From O2-02-FULL-42-9 sp038043025 (GTDB lineage Bacteria > Pseudomonadota > Gammaproteobacteria > UBA12402): DNA of 10,484 nucleotides. Numbering within the stretch: the stretch's first letter is position 1; each line of letters starts with the position of its first letter. The stretch lies in NCBI GenBank assembly GCA_038043025.1, contig JBBTCW010000022.1:1-10484 (forward strand). Reading direction: 5' to 3'. The notes under the pieces were generated by a model, which had not been told where the DNA came from, made no database searches, and saw only the letters and a list, made by a program, of their open reading frames with translations. A program made the position numbers and the translations under genes. Positions 1 to 5,950 of this stretch are shown piece by piece.

Positions 1-1
1 T

Positions 2-106
2 TCATTGGTAGAATGGCATTTACCAGAAGTCATGATGAATTATTTAGAATCAGATAGACGCGTTGCGTCCTCTGAGGTGAGACCAGCTTGTTCGCATGAG
101 TCATAA
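2..106 (+). CDS. Possible 3' end of a truncated gene, unknown product
   Basis: Frame 2 is open from the window edge to a TAA at 104-106 and reads as 34 residues starting SLVEWHLPEVMMNYLES and ending ACSHES. It would converge on the radical SAM gene with a 29-bp gap, a plausible arrangement. No family can be recognised from so short a tail, and there is no T-run terminator after it. The first frame also stays open until about position 57 but reads less like protein. It may simply be chance open frame. Confidence 0.3.
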   Translation, partial: SLVEWHLPEVMMNYLESDRRVASSEVRPACSHES

Positions 107-135
107 CAGTGAAGCATCCTCTCCGCTTCGACCGA

Positions 136-1596
136 CTAATCCTGACAAAGTTTATCCGAAACTCGCGTTAACAACGGACGCAAACCCTTCTTTAAAATCT
201 TTTTAACGGTCGGCTGCCGTGCAAAGGCAATTGACGGATACACAAACGCATAAGGCAAATGATATTTTTGCGACAGTCGCTTCGCCATTTTTTGACTCAT
301 AATTTTATTTGTATATTTCCGCCCAGAAGTATTCGCCAAATGATAAAGCTCTTTTCTTTTTTCGACCCCCAATTCATCCGTCGTAAACAATGGCTCATTC
401 ACCCAATGCGATGCATTATTTAAATAATCGGGGCTTTTAAATCTAAACCTATTATTTGCCTTTACCCATTCATAAAGCTCTGTCCCCGGAAAAGGAATCA
501 AATGATAAAAAGCAATATCCACAACCGGATATTTTTGAGAAAGCGCAATCGATGCGCGCACATCGTCTTCCGTTTCCCCCGGCGCACCCATTACAAAGAA
601 AAGCTGTACGTCAAAATCCAAACGGCAAGCCAATTGAATGGCTTGCTCGATCGTAGCAAGATCTTCACCTTTTTTTAATGTTTTTAATGTTTGATCAACG
701 CCGGCCTCCACGCCAAAGGCAAGCACATTAACGCCCATTTCTCGCATCAGCGTTAATAATTCTAAATTCACTCGGTCAGCACGCACGCCATTACCCAGGC
801 CGATATTTAGCTTTTTGAGTAGCCCTCGTTTCTTAATTCCATCGCAAATTCGCTGCACACGCGCCATATCCAACGTAAAATTATCATCTTCGATTTGAAT
901 TTCATGTGGTATGTTACGATCCACCCAATACGCCAGCTCATTAACTACTGCATCGGAACTTTTCGCGCGCCATTTCTTGCCAATCGTTGTGCCAATTGGA
1001 CAATAAATACAGCTGTAAGGACATCCTCGCGATGTAATCACAGGAATAGCAGAATACTGAGTCAGATCGAATTTTGAAAATTTAGGAAACGGATGCTTAT
1101 CTAAATCCTGAATTAAACCACGCGGCATCGTATGAAGAATTTCGCCGCCCTCCCTATAAATAATGCCATCAATTTCTTTTAATGGCTTATTTTGACAAAG
1201 CTCTATCAGAATATCTTCGCCCTCCAAGGGAACAACAATGTCAACCGCCGAACATTCTTTAAGAATCGCTTCACGAAATGTTGATGCATGCGGGCCACCG
1301 ACCACGATAGGAATATACGGAAATCGCTTTTTCACGTCATTTAAAAACTTATAATTATCTAAATATCGAAACGTCAACATACTAAAACCCAACATCGCTG
1401 GCCGTAACAATTCAACTCGTTGATAAAAATCTTCTTGCGATTCATTGAGTTGCATATCATAAATATCGTGATCGATCTCATGTGCAATCAATACTTCTGA
1501 GAGAATACCCAGCGCAGCAGGCAAATTAACATAGAAATCATAATAGGAATTTTTATACGGCAACTTAACCAATAATACGCGGCAAGCAATTGACAT
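136..1596 (-). CDS. B12-binding-domain radical SAM protein (class B type), substrate unknown
   Basis: Predicted cytoplasmic iron-sulfur enzyme of 486 residues. The N-terminal ~140 residues resemble a cobalamin-binding Rossmann domain, with GGPHAS near residues 100-105. A radical SAM domain follows, with the cluster-binding CxxxCxxC at C192, C196 and C199 (RGCPYSCIYC), then EDDNF (~236), FGVEAG (~294) and GAPGET (~337), all typical of this superfamily. The C-terminal ~80 residues are basic and unassigned. The start is placed at the ATG at 1596 because AAGGAT lies a few bases upstream; an ATG at 1638 adds 14 residues that look unlike the family. Family members methylate or rearrange unactivated carbons in lipids, cofactors, antibiotics or peptides; nothing here fixes the substrate. 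No partner enzyme is adjacent. The last residues (TRVSDK) overlap a sequence resembling one at 5951-5971. Confidence 0.9.
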   Translation of the reverse strand: MSIACRVLLVKLPYKNSYYDFYVNLPAALGILSEVLIAHEIDHDIYDMQLNESQEDFYQRVELLRPAMLGFSMLTFRYLDNYKFLNDVKKRFPYIPIVVGGPHASTFREAILKECSAVDIVVPLEGEDILIELCQNKPLKEIDGIIYREGGEILHTMPRGLIQDLDKHPFPKFSKFDLTQYSAIPVITSRGCPYSCIYCPIGTTIGKKWRAKSSDAVVNELAYWVDRNIPHEIQIEDDNFTLDMARVQRICDGIKKRGLLKKLNIGLGNGVRADRVNLELLTLMREMGVNVLAFGVEAGVDQTLKTLKKGEDLATIEQAIQLACRLDFDVQLFFVMGAPGETEDDVRASIALSQKYPVVDIAFYHLIPFPGTELYEWVKANNRFRFKSPDYLNNASHWVNEPLFTTDELGVEKRKELYHLANTSGRKYTNKIMSQKMAKRLSQKYHLPYAFVYPSIAFARQPTVKKILKKGLRPLLTRVSDKLCQD

Positions 1597-1666
1597 AATA
1601 GTATCCTTCGAAAAATAATTCAAAAATATACAACACATGAGTTCGAAATAAAAGCTTTATGTACCC

Positions 1667-1698
1667 CTCGCTATGTATGTGATATCAGCGAGCTTTTT
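1667..1698 (+). terminator. Weak hairpin with T-run between small ORF and radical SAM gene
   Basis: CTCGCT (1667-1672) and AGCGAG (1687-1692) form a 6-bp stem with a 14-nt loop, followed on the plus strand by CTTTTT. No convincing plus-strand gene lies just upstream. In the minus-strand mRNA the same stem sits between the 22-codon ORF and the radical SAM start, where it could act as a leader structure. The short stem and long loop make it weak. Confidence 0.22.
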
Positions 1699-1702
1699 AA
1701 TC

Positions 1703-1771
1703 CTAAACACATGATGCGCCAATTTTCGAAACGAGCGCCCAACCGCGAATAATGACAAGGGATTTTGGCAT
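1703..1771 (-). CDS. Possible 22-residue leader or small peptide upstream of radical SAM gene
   Basis: ATG at 1771 is preceded by AAGGAGTGATT, one of the best Shine-Dalgarno sequences in the window, and a promoter-like sequence lies just upstream (1799-1826). The ORF begins MPKSLVIIRG, continues through a Trp and a Lys, and ends SKIGASCV before TAG. It lies 106 bp upstream of, and in the same direction as, the radical SAM gene. It could be a translated leader, a small peptide, or a remnant. No family is recognised. The ribosome site is seen; expression is inferred. Confidence 0.33.
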   Translation of the reverse strand: MPKSLVIIRGWALVSKIGASCV

Positions 1772-1798
1772 AATCACTCCTTGAAAAAAATTGTAAGC

Positions 1799-1826
1799 AT
1801 TGTAGCACATTTCAGCTCAGAGCTAA
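1799..1826 (-). promoter_or_regulatory. Candidate promoter for small ORF / radical SAM gene
   Basis: Read on the minus strand: TTAGCT (1821-1826), a 16-bp spacer, then TGCTACAAT, an extended -10 of the form TGnTACAAT with the hexamer at 1799-1804. It lies about 30 bp before the small ORF. The spacer is partly made of the first CAGCTCAGAGCT palindrome, so anything acting on that repeat could also act on this promoter. The -35 match is poor. Confidence 0.37.
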
Positions 1827-1921
1827 GAGCCACCATAAAATCCGCACCACAGCTGCCCACGCTCAGCTCAGAGCAGTTGACAAACATAAAAACCACCAAA
1901 TTTTGCAGCAGCTCAGAGCTG
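1813..1921. repeat. Cluster of three CAGCTCAGAGCTG palindromic repeats
   Basis: Copies lie at 1813-1824 (last base changed), 1864-1876 (CAGCTCAGAGCAG, one change) and 1909-1921 (perfect CAGCTCAGAGCTG). Each is an inverted repeat of CAGCTC and GAGCTG around one central base. Three more perfect copies occur at 4633-4716 and a degenerate one near 9483-9500, all outside genes. A dispersed repeat family or a repeated protein-binding site would both fit. Confidence 0.65.
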
Positions 1922-1979
1922 GCACTTTAGATTTCTGGCACTTGATTGCAAAACAGGATGCGCTATACTCAAGAAATCC

Positions 1980-2155
1980 GTAACTATTCACCGCAAAAAC
2001 AAAAACACGGGTAACGTTCAGATTTTGGATGATTTTTGGTGAAAAATCGATGAACGAGGCGGAATGACTCGATGAGTAATCATGAGCATTTTGAAGAGAT
2101 TTTTCACCAAAAAGCGCCAAAATATGGACGTTCCTTGTTTGCGCTGAATAGTTAC
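1980..2155. mobile_element. IS66-type miniature inverted-repeat element (MITE), 176 bp
   Basis: The ends are perfect 11-bp inverted repeats, GTAACTATTCA (1980-1990) and TGAATAGTTAC (2145-2155). Further in, the arms remain imperfectly complementary, and a perfect 16-bp pair, TTTTTGGTGAAAAATC (2033-2048) with GATTTTTCACCAAAAA (2098-2113), encloses a ~50-bp centre. It is flanked by AGAAATCC (1972-1979) and AGAAATTC (2156-2163), an 8-bp direct repeat with one mismatch. IS66-family elements are known for ends starting GTAA and for 8-bp target duplications, so a non-autonomous IS66 derivative is the best reading. It encodes no transposase. A minus-strand open frame across it is incidental. Confidence 0.72.
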
Positions 2156-2188
2156 AGAAATTCTTAATCAGAGACGAGATACTTCACC

Positions 2189-2500
2189 ATGCATAAAAAA
2201 CTTTCGATCATCGTATTTTCAATTTTATTGAGTGGCTGCTCTTATTTTCACATTTACCAGCCCGATATTCAGCAAGGCAATATACTCGAGCAAAAACAAG
2301 TCGCACAAATCAAACCCGGCATGAGCGAATATGCCGTACAGCGTATTTTAGGTCAGCCGGTCTTAACCGACGTATTTACAAAAAATCAAATCATTTATGT
2401 TTATACCATGAAACCCAATCACGAAAAAATGACGCAGAAAAAATTAGTGCTGACTTTCAGTAACGGTAAGTTGATTAAAATAGAAAAAAACGAAATCTAA
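2189..2500 (+). CDS. bamE: Outer membrane assembly lipoprotein BamE (SmpA/OmlA family)
   Basis: A 103-residue lipoprotein of the BAM complex, which folds beta-barrel proteins into the outer membrane; BamE stabilises the BamA-BamD contact from the periplasmic face. The signal peptide (MHKKLSIIVFSILLSGC) ends in lipobox LSGC, with Cys17 the expected lipidated residue. The mature part has the family signature: QGN (~29), IKPGMS (~41), then VQRILGQPVLTD and IYVY. Length is normal. No strong Shine-Dalgarno precedes the ATG. The gene starts 33 bp after the IS66-type element, so its promoter may lie inside or before that insertion. In many relatives bamE is divergent from fur, which is not seen here. 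Its TAA overlaps the stop codon of the convergent MATE gene. Confidence 0.94.
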   Translation: MHKKLSIIVFSILLSGCSYFHIYQPDIQQGNILEQKQVAQIKPGMSEYAVQRILGQPVLTDVFTKNQIIYVYTMKPNHEKMTQKKLVLTFSNGKLIKIEKNEI

Positions 2501-3888
2501 TCGCTTTTGATTAATAATGTTGATATGTCGATATGCTCGACCAACCATCTGAATCGCAATAATAGAATGATTGTGCCAAACGCCACGCCCGTTAAAAGAC
2601 CCAACCACAATCCCACACCACCTACATGTAATACAAAAGCAAATATATAAGCCGCTGGCAACGCAATCAGCCAAAATGCGACAAAGCTAATATACATTGG
2701 AAATTGTGTATCTTTTAGCCCGCGCAAGGCTCCAACCACAATAAAACGAAAATTATCAAACAACTGTGAAATGCCTGCTATGCTCAAAAACACTATTGAA
2801 TAATGCATCAATTGCATATGATAAGGATTGCCAGGATCAATATCGATGCCAATTAATTTTTGTGGCTCAATAAGATACATCAGCGTAAAACTCGAAATCA
2901 ACGCAAACCCAATCCACATATTCACATAGGCAGACAACTTAATCGTTGATTTATCTCCACGCCCCACCGCTTGTCCAACGCGCACCGTTGCTGTCTGTGC
3001 AATCGAAAAAACGATCATCATTCCCAATATCCAAAATTGCCGTGCAATTTGGTACGCGGCCAATTGGTTACTACCAAAATGCCCCATTAAAAACGTGATC
3101 ACCGACATCAATGCAACTTCAATGACACCCATCACACCAATCGGCCAACCAATACGAAATAATTCCTTAAAGAATTTTGTATTAATACGCCACCACTGCG
3201 AAAAAATATGATAGCTCCGTGAATATTTCGATAACCCAATGAATAAACCAATAAAGATGGCCGCAACAGCAAACACCACCGCAAAACCATAACCAATGCC
3301 CGCAATACCATAAACGGGCAACCCAAATTTACCAAACACAAATGCATACGTACTTAAGATTTCAAAGGGGACCTGCAGCAAGCTAATACATAAAACCAAT
3401 CTCGTTCTCGATATGCCGATTAAAAACTGCTCCATAATGACTAAAAAGCTCAACGGTAAAAGACACCAAGACAATGCATCTAAATATTGTATCGCCAATA
3501 CTGTCACGTGATGATTTTGATCCGCGAATGATAAAAACCATGGCGAAACATGCATAAATATGATCGCTGGCACACTCAAAAAAATCGCCATCAAAAAGCC
3601 TTGCGCCACTGACAATCGCACGGCTTCAACATCGTTCGCACCATAACTCTGTGCCACTAAAATACCCACCGCCGCGAACATACCAAATAAAAATACGAGC
3701 AACACAATATAGATCGCAAAACCTAACGCACCAGCAGCTAAATAATCTCGCCCCAAATGCGCGACCATCAAGGTTGCAACAAAACCACTGGATGCTTGCA
3801 CCAAATTCGAGACGATCAAAGGCACTGATAAACTCAATGATTGACGAATTTCAGAAAAGACAGGAGACTTTAAAAATTGTTGACTCAC
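2497..3888 (-). CDS. MATE family multidrug/cation antiporter (NorM-like)
   Basis: An inner-membrane transporter of 463 residues, the usual MATE length, expected to export cationic drugs or metabolites using Na+ or H+ gradients. Hydrophobic segments alternate through the whole length in the two-bundle pattern of the family. Visible family features are LVAQSYGA (77-84) in the first half and, in the second, RIGWPIGVMGVIEVAL (245-260, with Glu257 where NorM proteins keep an acidic residue) and TVRVGQAVGRGD (301-312). The start is GTG at 3888, with AGAGG six bases upstream; the ATG overlapping it at 3890 is followed at once by a stop. The substrate cannot be told from sequence. It converges on bamE with overlapping stops, leaving no room for a terminator. 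Confidence 0.93.
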   Translation of the reverse strand: MSQQFLKSPVFSEIRQSLSLSVPLIVSNLVQASSGFVATLMVAHLGRDYLAAGALGFAIYIVLLVFLFGMFAAVGILVAQSYGANDVEAVRLSVAQGFLMAIFLSVPAIIFMHVSPWFLSFADQNHHVTVLAIQYLDALSWCLLPLSFLVIMEQFLIGISRTRLVLCISLLQVPFEILSTYAFVFGKFGLPVYGIAGIGYGFAVVFAVAAIFIGLFIGLSKYSRSYHIFSQWWRINTKFFKELFRIGWPIGVMGVIEVALMSVITFLMGHFGSNQLAAYQIARQFWILGMMIVFSIAQTATVRVGQAVGRGDKSTIKLSAYVNMWIGFALISSFTLMYLIEPQKLIGIDIDPGNPYHMQLMHYSIVFLSIAGISQLFDNFRFIVVGALRGLKDTQFPMYISFVAFWLIALPAAYIFAFVLHVGGVGLWLGLLTGVAFGTIILLLRFRWLVEHIDISTLLIKSD

Positions 3889-3997
3889 ATTACACCTCTA
3901 AAAAATAAATAAAAAAACAGATCGCACGGTTCAATTCAAGAGTCGAACCGGCTTGCTTTCCTAATGAGGAGTAATGTTTTCATGATAGCACCAAAAG

Positions 3998-4026
3998 TTC
4001 TTATTCAAACGCATCGCCAGTATAAT
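3998..4026 (+). promoter_or_regulatory. Candidate promoter for smpB
   Basis: A perfect TATAAT at 4021-4026 lies 17 bp after TTCTTA (3998-4003), a weak -35. Transcription would start near 4033, giving a leader of about 65 nt before the smpB ATG. It is the best sigma70-like site in the 210-bp gap between the divergent MATE and smpB genes. Confidence 0.38.
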
Positions 4027-4098
4027 ACGCTTAAATATTGAACGCAATAAATAACCAACTATTATTGCGAAAATAATTGCAATCTGTACCATATAGCT

Positions 4099-4575
4099 AT
4101 GAAAAAGCAAAAAACAGACATAAAACCTACCATAGCGCTCAATAAAAAAGTTAAACATGACTATTTTATCGATCAGCGCTTTGAAGCGGGCATTGCCCTG
4201 GAAGGATGGGAAGTTAAAAGCTTGCGCGCTGGCCGTGCACAACTGACGGGCGCTTATGTGCTCGTTAAAAATAATGAAATTTGGCTAATCGGCACCACCA
4301 TCACCCCACTACCCACCGCCTCAACGCATATCCATCCAGACCCGATACGCACACGCAAGTTGCTACTCAACAAAGTCGAAATCAAAAAATTGATCGGCAA
4401 CATCGAACGCAAAGGTTATACGCTAGTCCCGCTCGCCTTGTATTGGAAACGCAATAAGGTGAAATGCGAAATCGCTCTTGTCCACGGTAAAAAGCTCTAT
4501 GATAAACGTGAAACCATCAAAAAACGTGATTTTGATCGCCAAAAATCTCAAATTCTCAAGCAAAATAATCGTTAA
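4099..4575 (+). CDS. smpB: SsrA-binding protein SmpB
   Basis: A 158-residue RNA-binding protein that binds the tRNA-like domain of tmRNA, brings it to stalled ribosomes and stands in for the missing codon-anticodon helix. The N-terminal NKKVKHDYFIDQRFEAGIAL, the core GWEVKSLRAGRAQLTGAYV (36-54) and the C-terminal tail GKKLYDKRETIKKRDFDRQ (130-148), which enters the mRNA channel, are all conserved, and length is normal. The ATG at 4099 lacks a clear Shine-Dalgarno, but no better start matches the family. Its partner RNA gene ssrA lies 200 bp downstream on the same strand, an arrangement that favours coordinated supply. The gap between them is filled by strong inverted repeats. Confidence 0.97.
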   Translation: MKKQKTDIKPTIALNKKVKHDYFIDQRFEAGIALEGWEVKSLRAGRAQLTGAYVLVKNNEIWLIGTTITPLPTASTHIHPDPIRTRKLLLNKVEIKKLIGNIERKGYTLVPLALYWKRNKVKCEIALVHGKKLYDKRETIKKRDFDRQKSQILKQNNR

Positions 4576-4632
4576 GCCCCTTCACGGTAAAATAACACAA
4601 CCCTCAAAAACCTTGCTGTGACTGCATTTCAC

Positions 4633-4717
4633 CAGCTCAGAGCTGCGCACTCATCAACGCGCAGCTCTGAGCTGCTCTAACGCAAGCCCAGCATGGATTA
4701 GAGCAGCTCAGAGCTGC
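4633..4717. repeat. Three palindromes forming two alternative perfect hairpins before ssrA
   Basis: Copy A is 4633-4645, copy B (inverted) 4662-4674 and copy C 4704-4716, all sharing the 13-base CAGCTC-A/T-GAGCTG core. A with flanks (4633-4648) pairs perfectly over 16 bp with 4659-4674 across a 10-nt loop. B with flanks (4661-4680) pairs perfectly over 20 bp with 4698-4717 across a 17-nt loop. Because B is in both stems, only one can form at a time. Neither is followed by a T-run. The block ends about 15 bp before the ssrA promoter region. Confidence 0.85.
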
Positions 4718-4730
4718 AAGGCATTATGCA

Positions 4731-4759
4731 TAGTAAGTTCAGTAAAAATACACTATAAT
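4731..4759 (+). promoter_or_regulatory. Promoter of ssrA
   Basis: A perfect TATAAT at 4754-4759 lies 17 nt before the mature tmRNA 5' end at 4776, so transcripts would begin within about 10 nt of it and need a short trim. At 17-bp spacing the -35 position reads TAGTAA (4731-4736), a poor match, so the -10 box probably dominates. Confidence 0.5.
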
Positions 4760-4775
4760 TGAAGCACCTCAGTTT

Positions 4776-5166
4776 GGGGGCGCCTGGCTTCGACGTGGAT
4801 TGCGAAGTTCAAGGAGCATGTCGAGGATGTAGCTCACCTCGTAAATCACGCTGCAACTAAGTAGTCGCAAACGACTCAATGCTTGCTAGCGTCGCTGCAT
4901 AAGCGTAACTAGTAGGTTACCCGTGTTCCGCACTAAAACCGGAGCACCCATTGCCCGAGTGTGTTCATGCATTCGGAACCAGTGGTCATACTCATGAAAT
5001 CGCATACTGGTGTGTTTCAGGCCATTATGTTAAAAAACTCTGAGACTCGTCAGTTGTCTTTCCTGCCCATCGGGTAGCAACTGATTAATACAAAGATGTG
5101 GCTACACATGTAGAACCAAGAGCAGAGAATTTGCGGACGCGGGTTCGATTCCCGCCGCCTCCACCA
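4776..5166 (+). ncRNA. ssrA: Transfer-messenger RNA (tmRNA, one-piece)
   Basis: A 391-nt RNA that rescues stalled ribosomes and tags the unfinished protein for proteolysis. The 5' end GGGGGCG (4776-4782) pairs over 7 bp with CGCCTCC (5156-5162), followed by A and an encoded CCA. The T arm carries GGGTTCGATTCCC. The reading frame follows TAGTC and reads GCA AAC GAC TCA ATG CTT GCT AGC GTC GCT GCA TAA (4867-4902), giving the tag ANDSMLASVAA after the alanine delivered by the charged RNA. The AND start and AA end fit known tags; the middle is unusual. The stretch after the stop is long enough for the usual pseudoknots, and the total is somewhat longer than the 363-nt E. coli RNA. No intervening break suggests a two-piece form. 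Confidence 0.97.
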
Positions 5167-5208
5167 GATTATAAAAAGCCCCGCTGCAAGCGGGGTTTTT
5201 TATAATCT
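5166..5208 (+). terminator. Rho-independent terminator of ssrA
   Basis: CCCCGC (5179-5184) and GCGGGG (5190-5195) enclose loop TGCAA and are followed by six T (5196-5201). AT-rich flanks extend the pairing to 19 bp, with one G-T wobble, from A5166, the last base of tmRNA, to T5208. An A-run before the stem makes it potentially bidirectional, so it could also end the minus-strand transcript of the flavoprotein gene. Confidence 0.92.
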
Positions 5209-5215
5209 GAAGTAG

Positions 5216-5243
5216 CTTGTTGCTTGTTGAGACTTGAGACTTG
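5216..5243. repeat. Two adjacent 7-bp tandem duplications
   Basis: CTTGTTG occurs twice (5216-5222 and 5223-5229) and is followed directly by AGACTTG twice (5230-5236 and 5237-5243). The stretch lies between the ssrA terminator and the 3' end of the flavoprotein gene. It has the same design, two different tandem repeats back to back, as 7568-7655. Confidence 0.5.
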
Positions 5244-5308
5244 ACCCCATTATTTTTCAATTCATGCTCCCAAACCTGCACGAAGAGGGATATCCTGTAG
5301 CAACGGCA

Positions 5309-5860
5309 TCAATCAACGTGTTTTTTTATCCATGCTACATACTTATCCATCCAGCCTTGCAGGAACTTTTTACTATCTGCGCCAATATTGCTTTCTTTAT
5401 CAAAGAACCCTTCTTTGATATGGATAAAAGCTTCCGGCGCACCCAGTGTTGGCACATCAAGATAAGCTAGCACATTGCGTAAATGTTGTTGTGCAAGAGC
5501 AGTACCAATGGCACCAATAGATGCACCTAATATACCAGCGGGTTTGTTCGTCCAAGCGCTATTACCATAAGGACGAGAAGCGTGATCAATTGCATTTTTG
5601 ATAACACCTGGAATAGAACGATTATATTCAGGTGAGACAAACAAGAAACCTTGTGATGCATTGAGTTCTGCTTTTAATCTTTTGACTGATTCTGCTGGAT
5701 TCGAATCATCATCCTGATTATAGAGTGGCAAATCAGCAATCATGGCTTGTTTGAATAAAAATTCAGCCGGTGCTAATTTAATCATGACATTCGCAAGTTT
5801 TTGGTTGAATGAGTCTTTACGAAGACTACCCACGATCACAGCAATTTGATATTCCTTCAC
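5309..5860 (-). CDS. NADPH-dependent FMN reductase / quinone reductase-like flavoprotein
   Basis: A cytoplasmic flavodoxin-like protein of about 183 residues. Enzymes of this family (ChrR/YieF, azoreductase-like) use NAD(P)H and bound FMN to reduce quinones, chromate or azo compounds by two electrons. GSLRKDSFNQKLA near the N-terminus is the FMN phosphate-binding loop, and SPEYNRSIPGVIKNAIDHASRP is the second FMN-contact signature of the family. Length is normal. The start is uncertain: GTG at 5860 gives MKEYQIAVIVGS, the usual family N-terminus, and has AGGGGG four bases upstream; ATG at 5887 adds nine residues and has no ribosome site. A -10-like box at 5915-5920 allows either. It stands alone, between the ssrA terminator and an orphan membrane gene. 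The substrate is not predictable. Confidence 0.87.
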   Translation of the reverse strand: MKEYQIAVIVGSLRKDSFNQKLANVMIKLAPAEFLFKQAMIADLPLYNQDDDSNPAESVKRLKAELNASQGFLFVSPEYNRSIPGVIKNAIDHASRPYGNSAWTNKPAGILGASIGAIGTALAQQHLRNVLAYLDVPTLGAPEAFIHIKEGFFDKESNIGADSKKFLQGWMDKYVAWIKKHVD

Positions 5861-5914
5861 GGCGCCCCCTACTTGTTTATAAATCATAAGAAATACTGTT
5901 TATTGGAAATTTAT

Positions 5915-5920
5915 ATTATA
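5915..5920 (-). promoter_or_regulatory. Candidate -10 box for the flavoprotein gene
   Basis: The minus strand reads TATAAT here, about 28 bp before the upstream ATG and about 55 bp before the preferred GTG start. No good -35 hexamer is seen at 16-18 bp spacing. Confidence 0.3.
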
Positions 5921-5950
5921 CGCAAGCCCAACAACAATATATAGATATAG

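Noticed and set aside
456..656. Plus-strand open frame opposite the radical SAM gene
   Set aside because: It lies wholly inside a well-supported gene on the other strand and has no protein-like features.
1597..1638. Upstream ATG start of the radical SAM protein
   Set aside because: The ATG at 1596 has AAGGAT at good spacing and gives a typical N-terminal beta strand; the extra 14 residues do not.
1863..2120. Minus-strand 85-codon open frame
   Set aside because: It spans a palindrome repeat and most of the MITE, has odd Cys/Ser-rich composition and no ribosome site; it is incidental.
2444..2674. Minus-strand open frame across the bamE-MATE junction
   Set aside because: It overlaps two recognised genes in another frame; chance.
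3961..4092. Minus-strand 43-codon ORF starting MVQIAIIFAIIVGYLL, resembling a small membrane protein
   Set aside because: It has a plausible hydrophobic helix but no Shine-Dalgarno, starts six bases from the smpB ATG on the other strand, and overlaps the likely smpB promoter. A longer version runs inside smpB.
4633..4717. Ordinary Rho-independent terminator of smpB
   Set aside because: The stems are strong but neither is followed by a T-run, and the repeat also occurs where no gene ends (1813-1921).
5861..5887. Upstream ATG start of the flavoprotein
   Set aside because: It has no ribosome site, adds residues not typical of the family, and the GTG at 5860 has AGGGGG upstream; not fully excluded.
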